NCBI GenBank assembly: GCA_031178305.1
Contig: JAPSJG010000298.1
Coordinates: 1-5,197 of the forward strand
Direction of reading: 5' to 3'
Length of the DNA: 5,197 nucleotides
Source of the DNA: Sinorhizobium sp.
Lineage (GTDB): Bacteria; Pseudomonadota; Alphaproteobacteria; Rhizobiales; Rhizobiaceae
Shown here in pieces: positions 1 to 4,917 of the stretch. Each line of letters starts with the position of its first letter. Within the stretch, counting starts at the first letter, position 1. The notes beneath the pieces were generated by a model. The model ran no database searches and was not told the DNA's origin. It saw only the letters and a list, made by a program, of their open reading frames with translations. A program made the position numbers and the translations under genes.

Positions 1-21
1 ATCGTTAAGAAAATCGAGCAT
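1..21 (-). CDS. 5' end of an unidentified leftward gene (first 7 codons)
   Basis: A minus-strand ATG at 21-19 opens a frame reading MLDFLND to the window edge. A very good Shine-Dalgarno (GGAGG, complement of 28-32) lies six bases upstream, which is the main reason to call it a real start. Seven residues are too few to assign a family. The gene diverges from the helix-turn-helix regulator that begins near 296, so it is a natural candidate target of that regulator; this is inference from layout only. Confidence 0.6.
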
Positions 22-128
22 AGGTCTCCTCCGTTGGCGCCCGGTACGGCCCAGGCGAAAGCTCCCGACCTGTCGTCGGAAAGCGTGGAAATCTCCCGTA
101 ACGGCCTATGCCTGCTACCACCGCGCGT

Positions 129-210
129 GGCAATTTGCCGGGCTGTTGCCAATTGGCGCAGATTGGTGCAGTCTCTGCGCCAAAATGCGCTTTCGCTTTT
201 TGGCGCTAGA
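129..210. promoter_or_regulatory. Candidate operator cluster in the divergent intergenic region
   Basis: Between the leftward gene (start at 21) and the regulator gene there is a dense set of related motifs. TTGGCGCAGA at 153-162 and its exact reverse complement TCTGCGCCAA at 174-183 form a perfect 10-bp inverted repeat. Between them, TTGGTGCAG at 163-171 is a near-direct repeat of the left arm, offset by exactly 10 bp, about one helical turn. A further TTGGCGC copy sits at 200-206. Two small palindromes lie on the left: GGCAA-T-TTGCC (129-139) and CCAATTGG (149-156). The repeats are seen directly; use as a binding site for the adjacent regulator is inferred. I could not place a convincing -35/-10 pair for either direction. 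Confidence 0.45.
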
Positions 211-295
211 GCACGGTGCAAGCAAATGGACGGAGGCGGTCGCTTGACTGCATGTGGGCTTGCCACCGCGGCTCGAGACATTGGATCGAAAAAGA

Positions 296-1114
296 ATGCA
301 CGCGGATTTCGCCGCCAATCTACGGCTTCTATGCAGCTATCGCGGCTCGATCGCCGAAGTCTGCCGGCAGTTGAAGATCAATCGGCCGCAATTCAACCGC
401 TATCTCGGCGGGCGCCATCTTCCTTCCGCGCATATCCTGCGCCGGCTGTGCGATTTCTTCGGCGTCGACGAGCACGAGATCCTGCTTCCTGCCGCCCGCT
501 TTGCAGAGCTCGTGCGGCTGCGCCCACGCGCACCGCGCATCGAAGCGCCGGCGTCGGCGCCTGAGGCCGCCCGCCTCGCCCGCCTGAAGGCGATCGGCAG
601 TGCCGGTCTGGAGAAGTATCTCGGCTATTACTTCGAGACCTACGGCTCCATGGCCTATCCGGGAAAGATCCTGCGCAACCTTGTCCGTATCGAGCGGCGA
701 GGCAACGGCGTCTATTACCGACGCAGCGAGCGGCTTGTCGAGCGCGCGGGCGAAAAGGCCTATCGCGCCGTCTATCGCGGCATGGCGCATTTCCTGACCG
801 ACCGCATCTTCCTCGTCGATTACGAGACGCTGACGGGGCTCGAAATCAGCCAGACGATCCTTTTCCCCTCCTTCAAGAACCGCATTACCCGCCTTACGGG
901 CCTCAAGCTCGGCGTCTCCGGCAGCGGCGAACGCATGCCCTGCTGTGCCCGGGTAGTCTACGATCACCTCGGCCCCGCTATCGACCTGCGTCAGGCGCTC
1001 TCGCTCTGCGGCCTTTACGAGCCGGACGACCCGCGCCTCGACACGGCTCTGCGTTCGGCGATCACCAACGACATCGCACCGGGTGAGGCACTGTTTCGCG
1101 CCAGGTTCGTTTGA
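296..1114 (+). CDS. XRE-like helix-turn-helix transcriptional regulator
   Basis: A predicted DNA-binding regulator of 272 residues from the ATG at 296. Residues about 8-64 form an XRE-type helix-turn-helix domain: a helix around LRLLCSYRGSIAEVCRQL, a recognition segment INRPQFNRYLGG (28-39), then SAHILRRLCDFFGVDEHEILLP, the usual tail of this fold. Residues about 75-100 are an Arg/Ala/Pro-rich linker. The remaining ~170 residues (from LEKYLGYYFETYGS on) look like a globular sensor or oligomerisation domain that I do not recognise. Start choice is uncertain: a GTG at 254 adds 14 residues. A GGAGG at 232-236 lies too far from it (17 bases) to decide, and the ATG at 296 has only A-rich sequence before it. 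I prefer 296 because the recognisable domain begins right after it. The gene is divergent from the gene at the left edge and convergent with the tRNA gene; autoregulation through the repeats at 129-210 is plausible. Confidence 0.8.
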   Translation: MHADFAANLRLLCSYRGSIAEVCRQLKINRPQFNRYLGGRHLPSAHILRRLCDFFGVDEHEILLPAARFAELVRLRPRAPRIEAPASAPEAARLARLKAIGSAGLEKYLGYYFETYGSMAYPGKILRNLVRIERRGNGVYYRRSERLVERAGEKAYRAVYRGMAHFLTDRIFLVDYETLTGLEISQTILFPSFKNRITRLTGLKLGVSGSGERMPCCARVVYDHLGPAIDLRQALSLCGLYEPDDPRLDTALRSAITNDIAPGEALFRARFV

Positions 1115-1115
1115 A

Positions 1116-1140
1116 AGCGTGGCTGAAGCAGCTCGACGCT
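1116..1140. terminator. Hairpin between convergent regulator and tRNA genes
   Basis: Two bases after the regulator's stop codon, AGCGT (1116-1120) pairs with ACGCT (1136-1140). An inner GCTG/CAGC stem with an AAG loop (1122-1132) stacks on it, giving about 9-10 base pairs with a two-base bulge. There is no T-run on the plus strand after it; on the minus strand it is followed by TTTC. It may serve as a weak terminator for both directions. A separate T5 (minus strand, complement of 1157-1161) lies about 20 bases past the tRNA and may help end that transcript. Confidence 0.35.
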
Positions 1141-1181
1141 ACCGCGGCAACTTAGCAAAAAGGCTGATTTTACCAGGAAAC

Positions 1182-1256
1182 TGGAGCGGGCGAAGGGATT
1201 CGAACCCTCGACCCCAACCTTGGCAAGGTTGTGCTCTACCCCTGAGCTACACCCGC
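1182..1256 (-). tRNA. tRNA-Gly (anticodon GCC)
   Basis: Read on the minus strand, 75 bases fold as a complete tRNA. The acceptor stem is GCGGGTG with CGCCCGC (one G-U pair). The D arm has GCTC/GAGC stems and loop AGGGGTA. The anticodon stem CAACC/GGTTG carries the loop TTGCCAA with GCC at complement 1222-1224. A five-base variable loop follows, then a T arm GAGGG/CCCTT with the standard TTCGAAT loop. The discriminator is T and the CCA end is encoded (complement of 1182-1184). It decodes GGC and GGU glycine codons. It stands alone, convergent with the regulator gene. tRNA 3' ends are common integration sites, but I see no copy of its 3' end elsewhere in the window and no integrase gene. Confidence 0.97.
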
Positions 1257-1263
1257 TCATCAG

Positions 1264-1322
1264 ACCCCGGCCCGGGGTAGTCGGTGGACCGTGGGGGTCG
1301 CCCCGTCTCGCGGCGACGGGCG
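1264..1322 (-). other. Hairpin-rich leader of the tRNA-Gly transcript
   Basis: The ~60 bases between the predicted promoter and the tRNA hold two strong GC stems. The first is a perfect inverted repeat ACCCCGG-C-CCGGGGT (1264-1278). The second pairs CCCGTC (1302-1307) with GACGGG (1315-1320), extended by two more pairs across one bulged base (1299-1322, loop of seven). No T-run follows either stem, so they are not typical terminators. They would be part of the 5' leader removed by RNase P. If transcription starts near 1318, the first few bases of the second stem would be lost. Confidence 0.4.
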
Positions 1323-1324
1323 GT

Positions 1325-1353
1325 ATATGGCCTAAGCCATTTTCAAATGCAAC
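1325..1353 (-). promoter_or_regulatory. Candidate housekeeping sigma promoter for tRNA-Gly
   Basis: On the minus strand GTTGCA (complement of 1348-1353) and CCATAT (complement of 1325-1330) are separated by exactly 17 bases. The rhizobial housekeeping pattern is CTTGAC-N17-CTATAT; the -10 matches five of six bases and the -35 keeps the TTG core. Predicted transcription would start near 1318. A small inverted repeat ATGGC-CTAA-GCCAT (1327-1340) overlaps the -10 and spacer. Confidence 0.5.
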
Positions 1354-1586
1354 AGGGAAATGACGCAGATGCGAACATTTTTTTGGCCCCCTCTCGAAGG
1401 CCCGGGAAAGCCGCGGTCTCCGCGGTGTGATTGCGAGGGCTCCATCTGTGGAAGGTAGGCCGAGACATTTCCCGGTTCTTACTCATCGCATGCCGCTTCA
1501 GGACAGGGGAATCGCCGCGCGCGAGATTGCGGAGCGCGACCCTTCTCCGTAAGGAGAAGAAAACGTTATCCTGAAAGGACCACAGC
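1354..1586. other. Non-coding stretch before the deacylase gene, with two small hairpins
   Basis: No credible gene is visible between the tRNA promoter and the start at 1587. The stretch holds a T7 run (1378-1384), an inverted repeat CCGCGG-TCT-CCGCGG (1411-1425), and a perfect 7-bp hairpin CTTCTCC-GTAA-GGAGAAG (1542-1559). The last ends 27 bases before the deacylase ATG, so it probably lies in that gene's 5' untranslated region. It is not followed by a T-run on either strand. I could not find a good -35/-10 pair for the rightward genes, although a promoter must lie somewhere here. Confidence 0.4.
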
Positions 1587-2096
1587 ATGAGCGAGTCACA
1601 GCCGAAGACCGCGGAAGACCTGTTCCGCTTTCTCGACGAGCTTGGGATCAAGCACTCGACCAAGCGGCACGCGCCCGTCTTCACCGTTGCCGAATCGGTG
1701 GCACTGCGCGACGAAATCCCAGGGGGACATACAAAAAACCTGTTCCTGAAGGACAAAAAGGACAATTATTTCCTTCTGACCGTCGAGGAGAATGCGACGG
1801 TGGACCTGAAGACCGTTCATCAGACCATTGCCGCGGCGAGCAAGGTCTCCTTCGGCAAGCCGGAAAAGCTGATGGAATATCTGGGCGTGATCCCCGGCGC
1901 TGTGACCGCCTTCGGCGCGATCAACGACACGAACGGCAAGGTGACGATCATCCTGGACGAGGGGCTGATGGAATTCGAAACGATCAACTGCCATCCGCTT
2001 TCGAACGACCAGACGACCTCGATCGCCTCGAAGGACATGTTGCGCTTCATGGAGGCGACCGGGCACGAGCCGCTTGTCTTGAAAGTTACGGCCTGA
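1587..2096 (+). CDS. YbaK/ProX-family prolyl-tRNA editing deacylase
   Basis: A 169-residue free-standing editing protein of the YbaK / 'prolyl-tRNA synthetase associated' family, probably a cytosolic ProXp-ala/PrdX type that hydrolyses alanine mis-attached to tRNA-Pro. The single domain fills the protein. Visible signatures are the lysine-asparagine of GGHTKNLFLKDKK (K50, N51), which in this family lies at the substrate pocket; the strand YFLLTVEENATVDLK (61-75); the GVIPGAVTAFG loop (100-110); and the NCHPL segment (134-138). Length is normal for the family. An AAAGGA (1574-1579) seven bases before the ATG supports the start. Alphaproteobacterial ProRS enzymes commonly lack the internal editing domain, which would make this trans-editing activity important; that is family knowledge, not seen here. 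The cnoX gene follows after 57 bases in the same direction, so they may be co-transcribed. Exact specificity (Ala versus another amino acid) is inferred. Confidence 0.88.
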   Translation: MSESQPKTAEDLFRFLDELGIKHSTKRHAPVFTVAESVALRDEIPGGHTKNLFLKDKKDNYFLLTVEENATVDLKTVHQTIAAASKVSFGKPEKLMEYLGVIPGAVTAFGAINDTNGKVTIILDEGLMEFETINCHPLSNDQTTSIASKDMLRFMEATGHEPLVLKVTA

Positions 2097-2125
2097 CATA
2101 CGATGTTTGGCGCGAAGCATGAGGT

Positions 2126-2147
2126 CGGGCGGCACGCCCGCAAGGAG
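2126..2147 (+). promoter_or_regulatory. Hairpin abutting the cnoX ribosome binding site
   Basis: CGGGCG (2126-2131) and CGCCCG (2135-2140) form a perfect 6-bp all-GC stem with a GCA loop. One base later comes the Shine-Dalgarno AAGGAG (2142-2147), six bases before the cnoX ATG. The stem does not cover the Shine-Dalgarno but stacks against it and lies in the 57-base gap after the deacylase gene. It could affect ribosome access or stabilise the 3' part of the message; there is no T-run to make it a terminator. Confidence 0.4.
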
Positions 2148-2153
2148 TGAAGA

Positions 2154-3134
2154 ATGGGCGGTAACGACAATCCCTATGCGGGTTCCTTCGGCAACCAGAT
2201 GACCGGTTCGGCCTCGTTCGGGGAGCAGACAGCGCCTGGTGCCGTCGGTGGGCCGGGCGACCTCATCAAGGAGACGACAACCGCCACTTTCGCCCGTGAT
2301 GTTCTCGAGGCGTCGGGCCAGCAGCCGGTTCTGGTGGATTTCTGGGCCCCCTGGTGCGGGCCTTGCAAACAGCTCACTCCAGTCATCGAAAAGGTGGTCA
2401 GGGAAGCCGCCGGTCGGGTGAAGCTCGTCAAGATGAACATCGACGACCACCCTTCGATTGCCGGCCAGCTTGGCATTCAGTCGATCCCGGCGGTTATCGC
2501 CTTCGTCGGGGGTCGGCCGGTCGATGGCTTCATGGGCGCTCTGCCGGAGAGCCAGATCAAGCAATTCATCGACCGCGTGGCCGGGCCGGCGGTGGACAAC
2601 GCGAAGGCGGAAGTCGAAGCCGTGCTGGCCGATGCAAAGGCGCTGCTTGACGCCGGAAGCGCACAGAACGCTGCCGGGCTTTACGGCGCGGTGCTGCAGG
2701 CGGAACCCGAGAACCCGGCCGCGATTGCCGGCATGATCGAATGCATGATTGCGCTTGGGCAACTGGCGGAGGCGCGCCAGGCGCTTTCTCAATTGCCGGA
2801 GGAGATTGCCAAGGCGGCGGCGGTCGGCGCCGTTTCGAAGAAGCTCGACCAGATCGAAGAGGCCCGCAAGCTCGGCGACCCGCTGGCGCTCGAGCAACGG
2901 CTCGCGCTCGATCCCGACGACCACGCAGCGAGACTGAAGCTTGCCAAGATCCGCAACGTCGAAGGCGACAGAACTGCCGCCGCCGAACACCTGCTGATGA
3001 TCATGAAGCGTGACCGCAGCTTCGAGGACGACGCCGCCCGGCGCGAACTTTTGTCTTTTTTCGAGGTGTGGGGTCCAAAGGACCCGGCAACGATCGCCGC
3101 CCGGCGCAAGCTTTCGGCGCTGCTCTTCTCTTAG
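2154..3134 (+). CDS. cnoX: Chaperedoxin CnoX (thioredoxin domain plus TPR-like C-terminus)
   Basis: A 326-residue protein of the CnoX/YbbN family, which binds unfolded proteins and protects them from oxidation and aggregation before handing them to chaperones such as GroEL. Residues 1-35 are a Gly/Ser/Gln-rich flexible lead. A thioredoxin fold spans about 36-143, with VDFWAPWCGPCKQLTPV containing W67-C68-G69-P70-C71 and the cis-proline in SIPAV (P112). From about 150 to 326 the chain is helical with TPR-like repeats (AKALLDAGSAQNAAGLYGAV, then DPDDHAARLKLAKI), ending in the family tail with EDDAARRELLSFFEVWG and a closing RRKLSALL. E. coli CnoX has lost one active-site cysteine; this one keeps the full CxxC, as in Caulobacter-type chaperedoxins, so thiol-disulfide activity is expected. 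AAGGAG at 2142-2147 fixes the start. It lies downstream of the deacylase gene. The alternative name is a thioredoxin with TPRs (often labelled trxA). Confidence 0.92.
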   Translation: MGGNDNPYAGSFGNQMTGSASFGEQTAPGAVGGPGDLIKETTTATFARDVLEASGQQPVLVDFWAPWCGPCKQLTPVIEKVVREAAGRVKLVKMNIDDHPSIAGQLGIQSIPAVIAFVGGRPVDGFMGALPESQIKQFIDRVAGPAVDNAKAEVEAVLADAKALLDAGSAQNAAGLYGAVLQAEPENPAAIAGMIECMIALGQLAEARQALSQLPEEIAKAAAVGAVSKKLDQIEEARKLGDPLALEQRLALDPDDHAARLKLAKIRNVEGDRTAAAEHLLMIMKRDRSFEDDAARRELLSFFEVWGPKDPATIAARRKLSALLFS

Positions 3135-3186
3135 GCATTTTGCAGTCAGGCGATTTTCACCGGATTGCAAGATGATATAGACAAGC

Positions 3187-3307
3187 GTGCGGAGCGCAGC
3201 CGCCGATCACGGCCGTTTTTGGCTCCCGGATCCAACCTTCTCCCTTGAGATTCGGGCTGGGTGCACCATCTCTTGGGCGAGGGTCCGCGCTCCCGATGAA
3301 GCGCGGA
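3187..3307. repeat. Palindromic intergenic mosaic element (RIME-like)
   Basis: The gap between cnoX and the LON gene is built of successive inverted repeats. GGAGC (3191-3195) pairs with GCTCC (3222-3226), with GCCG-ATCA-CGGC (3202-3213) inside. A long imperfect palindrome pairs 3235-3251 with 3268-3284: 13 of 17 positions are Watson-Crick and one more is G-U. A perfect 8-bp stem TCCGCGCT (3284-3291) / AGCGCGGA (3300-3307) abuts it. About 120 bases of abutting palindromes between genes is the pattern of rhizobial intergenic mosaic elements. The palindromes are seen; the family name is an inference without a search. Confidence 0.5.
3202..3220 (+). terminator. Possible weak terminator after cnoX
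   Basis: A short GCCG-ATCA-CGGC stem (3202-3213) is followed after two bases by T5 (3216-3220), about 70 bases past the cnoX stop. The stem is only four pairs, and the structure also belongs to the palindromic element, so termination here is uncertain. Confidence 0.3.
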
Positions 3308-3336
3308 GGAGCCGTCATCTGCAGGGGCTGCCAGAA

Positions 3337-4017
3337 ATGCATGTCGGAAACGCGCGCTATCTCGGTCCTCAGGACTTGCCGGAGATTCTTCCGGTATTTC
3401 CGCTGACAGGCGCGCTCCTGCTCCCCGGTGCCCAGCTTCCGCTCAACATCTTCGAGCCGCGCTACATTGCGATGTTCGACGACGCCCTTGCCGGCAATCG
3501 GCTGATAGGAATCGTCCAGCCCTCCTTTGCCGAGGGTCGCAGCGATATCAGCTCCGGTCCTGTGCCGGCGCTCTGCCAGGTCGGCTGCATTGGCCGCATC
3601 ACCTCCTTCGCCGAAACCGGCGACGGCCGTTATATCACCTCGCTTACGGGCGTTTGCCGTTTTCGCCTCTTTTCCGAGGTGGCGAGCGCGCGTGGCTACC
3701 GCCGCTTCCGCATCGGCCCCTTTGGCGCCGATCTCGAAGGTCCGGACGACGAGAGCCTCGTCGACCGCAAAGCGCTTCTTGCGGCCTTCCGAGCCTATCT
3801 CGACGCCAACAAGCTGGAGGCAGACTGGGAAAGCGTCGAGCGGGCGAGCAACCGCACGCTGGTGAACTCGATGGCCATGATGTCGCCCTACGGGCCGGCG
3901 GAAAAGCAGGCGCTCTTGGAGGCACCGGACCTCAAGACGCGAGCCGAAACGCTGATCGCCATCACCGAGATCGTGCTCGCCCGCAATTTCGGCGATCCCG
4001 ACAACATTCTGCAGTGA
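3337..4017 (+). CDS. Standalone LON N-terminal (substrate-binding) domain protein
   Basis: A 226-residue cytosolic protein consisting of the LON N-terminal domain alone, without the AAA+ ATPase or serine-lysine protease of Lon. The domain signature is clear: LPVFPLTGALLLPGAQLPL and the following NIFEPRY (18-43), then LIGIVQP (56-62), VGCIGRI (82-88), and GVCRFRL (105-111). Residues about 140-217 form the helical bundle, including KQALLEAPDLKTRAETLIAI. Such proteins are widespread in bacteria; they are thought to recognise protein substrates or partners, but a specific role is not established. I chose the ATG at 3337, with AGGGG (3323-3327) nine bases upstream. A GTG at 3187 is in frame, but the 50 extra codons run through the palindromic repeat and precede the conserved domain. 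The Trm112-like gene follows after 10 bases, so the two are almost certainly an operon. Confidence 0.9.
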   Translation: MHVGNARYLGPQDLPEILPVFPLTGALLLPGAQLPLNIFEPRYIAMFDDALAGNRLIGIVQPSFAEGRSDISSGPVPALCQVGCIGRITSFAETGDGRYITSLTGVCRFRLFSEVASARGYRRFRIGPFGADLEGPDDESLVDRKALLAAFRAYLDANKLEADWESVERASNRTLVNSMAMMSPYGPAEKQALLEAPDLKTRAETLIAITEIVLARNFGDPDNILQ

Positions 4018-4027
4018 ACGCAAAGCC

Positions 4028-4216
4028 ATGGACGTAAACGCCAGCAGGGTCGACCCGAAACTCCTTGAACTCCTTGTCTGTCCGCTGACCAAGGGGCGGC
4101 TGACCTACGACGCCGACGCCAACGAGCTGATCTCGGAAAAGGCACGCCTTGCCTATCCGATCCGCGACGGCGTGCCGATCATGCTGGTCTCGGAGGCACG
4201 CAAGATCGAGGGTTGA
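4028..4216 (+). CDS. Trm112-like small protein (YcaR/UPF0434 family)
   Basis: A 62-residue protein matching the bacterial Trm112/YcaR family: DPKLLELLVCPLTKGRL (9-25), a central strand-turn YDADANELISEK, and the conserved YPIRDGVPIML (43-53). In eukaryotes and archaea Trm112 is a zinc-binding partner that activates methyltransferases acting on tRNA, rRNA and release factors. Bacterial relatives are small and mostly uncharacterised. The CPxC knuckle seen in E. coli YcaR (CPVC) is here CPLT; C18 is the only cysteine in the protein, so a four-cysteine zinc site is impossible. The gene begins 10 bases after the LON gene's stop with only a weak purine stretch before the ATG, so translational coupling is likely. 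Full length for the family. Confidence 0.88.
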   Translation: MDVNASRVDPKLLELLVCPLTKGRLTYDADANELISEKARLAYPIRDGVPIMLVSEARKIEG

Positions 4217-4249
4217 GATCCTTTACCACAGGAGCCTCCGGCACATGTG

Positions 4250-4270
4250 AAAAAGCACCGGTGATCGGCA
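4250..4270 (-). terminator. Candidate intrinsic terminator of the IalB-family gene
   Basis: On the minus strand, TGCCG (complement of 4266-4270) pairs with CGGTG (complement of 4256-4260) across a five-base loop, with two of the five pairs G-U. C and T5 follow (complement of 4250-4254). It begins 34 bases after the stop codon. The stem is short, so confidence is moderate. I see no equivalent for the rightward Trm112-like gene in the 87-base gap it shares. Confidence 0.4.
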
Positions 4271-4303
4271 AGGCCTCCGCAAATTGACGGATGCTTGCTG
4301 CGC

Positions 4304-4807
4304 CTACTGGCACGCCTCGATCTGTTTCAAGGCGGCTGAGATGCCGGAAAGCGAGTAGGAATAGGACGTTTCGGTGCCGCGGCGCGACTTGGCGTTGACC
4401 GACATGGCCTTGCCGTTCTTCATGGCGGCAACCATCGCCGGTTCTTCCGCAGCATTTTCCACCCAGGCCGAGTTGCCCTTGGTGAACATGACGAAGGTCC
4501 GCCCGTCAATGACGACGTTGACCTTGGAATTGTCCTGCAGCGGGTAACCCATCATTACCTGCGGCTCATAGCTGATGTTCTGTCCCGGGCGCTGCGAGAC
4601 GAGGAAGAAGATCTCGCCATGGTCGACACTCGCCGGACTCTTCTCCTTCGGAACGGAAAGAACATAGCAGACCTTACCGTTGCCGGACTGATAGGAATAA
4701 GCGCCCCAGGCGTTGAACTGCTGGATTCGCGTCGGCGATTGCGCGGACGCCACGCCGGCTGCAGCCATGACAAATGCGAATGCAGTTGCGATCTTTCTTA
4801 CAAACAT
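4304..4807 (-). CDS. Secreted IalB-family (invasion-associated locus B) protein
   Basis: A 167-residue exported protein resembling the IalB family common in Rhizobiales. A Sec signal peptide is evident: MFVRKIATAFAFVMAAAGVA with a positive start, hydrophobic core and a VASA cleavage motif after residue 22. The mature part begins QSPTRIQQFNAWGAYSY, continues through GKVCYVLSVPKEKSP (44-58), IFFLVSQRPGQNISYEPQVM (66-85), and SKVNVVIDGRTFVMFTKGNSAWV (94-116, quoted here in outline), and ends KQIEAC-Q. Two cysteines (C47, C166) could form a periplasmic disulfide. IalB is named for erythrocyte invasion in Bartonella, but in rhizobia the function is not established and no virulence role should be assumed. 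A short AGGAA (complement of 4811-4815) lies close to the ATG. It converges with the LON/Trm112 pair and has no obvious functional partner here. Confidence 0.85.
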   Translation of the reverse strand: MFVRKIATAFAFVMAAAGVASAQSPTRIQQFNAWGAYSYQSGNGKVCYVLSVPKEKSPASVDHGEIFFLVSQRPGQNISYEPQVMMGYPLQDNSKVNVVIDGRTFVMFTKGNSAWVENAAEEPAMVAAMKNGKAMSVNAKSRRGTETSYSYSLSGISAALKQIEACQ

Positions 4808-4917
4808 GAGTTCCTGCCGCTTTTCTGGTCTCGCTTGCCCGCAACAGGCTTACACGGGCAACGCTTAGTCACGATTTGAATTCATTTTGACTTAATTCAG
4901 GTTACCAAACCGTCAAC
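4808..4917 (-). promoter_or_regulatory. Upstream region of the IalB-family gene with AT-rich repeats
   Basis: About 70-90 bases before the start lies an AT-rich patch unlike its surroundings. TTTGAATTCA (4875-4884, containing the palindrome TGAATTCA) is followed one base later by TTTGA-CTTA-ATTCA (4886-4899), a split copy of the same motif. A TTGACG (complement of 4911-4916) would make a good -35, but 17 bases further on there is no acceptable -10. The promoter lies somewhere in this interval; its exact position is not resolved. Confidence 0.3.

Noticed and set aside
34..564. 176-codon plus-strand open frame overlapping the regulator's 5' part
   Set aside because: Arginine/alanine/serine-rich composition without any recognisable domain. 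It overlaps the frame with a clear helix-turn-helix and is an out-of-frame shadow of high-GC coding DNA.
1182..1256. tRNA-Gly as an attachment site of an integrated element
   Set aside because: No integrase gene, no direct repeat of the tRNA 3' end, and no compositional break seen on either side within the window.
1015..1260. Minus-strand open frame running through the tRNA-Gly gene
   Set aside because: Its beginning (SGCSSGVEHNLAKVGVEGSN) is simply the translation of a tRNA gene, a well-known false protein; the rest is antisense to the regulator.
1343..1765. 140-codon minus-strand open frame before and over the deacylase start
   Set aside because: Antisense to the deacylase N-terminus, low-complexity Ser/Arg-rich product, no ribosome binding site or domain.
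1596..3170. 524-codon minus-strand open frame opposite the deacylase and cnoX genes
   Set aside because: It is antisense to two confidently identified genes and spans both plus their gap. Its Arg/His/Leu-rich composition is typical of reverse-strand frames in high-GC DNA.
3187..3336. GTG-initiated 50-codon N-terminal extension of the LON-domain protein
   Set aside because: The added residues translate the palindromic element. The conserved domain starts just after the ATG at 3337, which has an AGGGG at proper distance.
3157..4092. 311-codon minus-strand open frame opposite the LON gene
   Set aside because: Antisense to a clear LON-domain coding region; part of it is a translation of the palindromic repeat.
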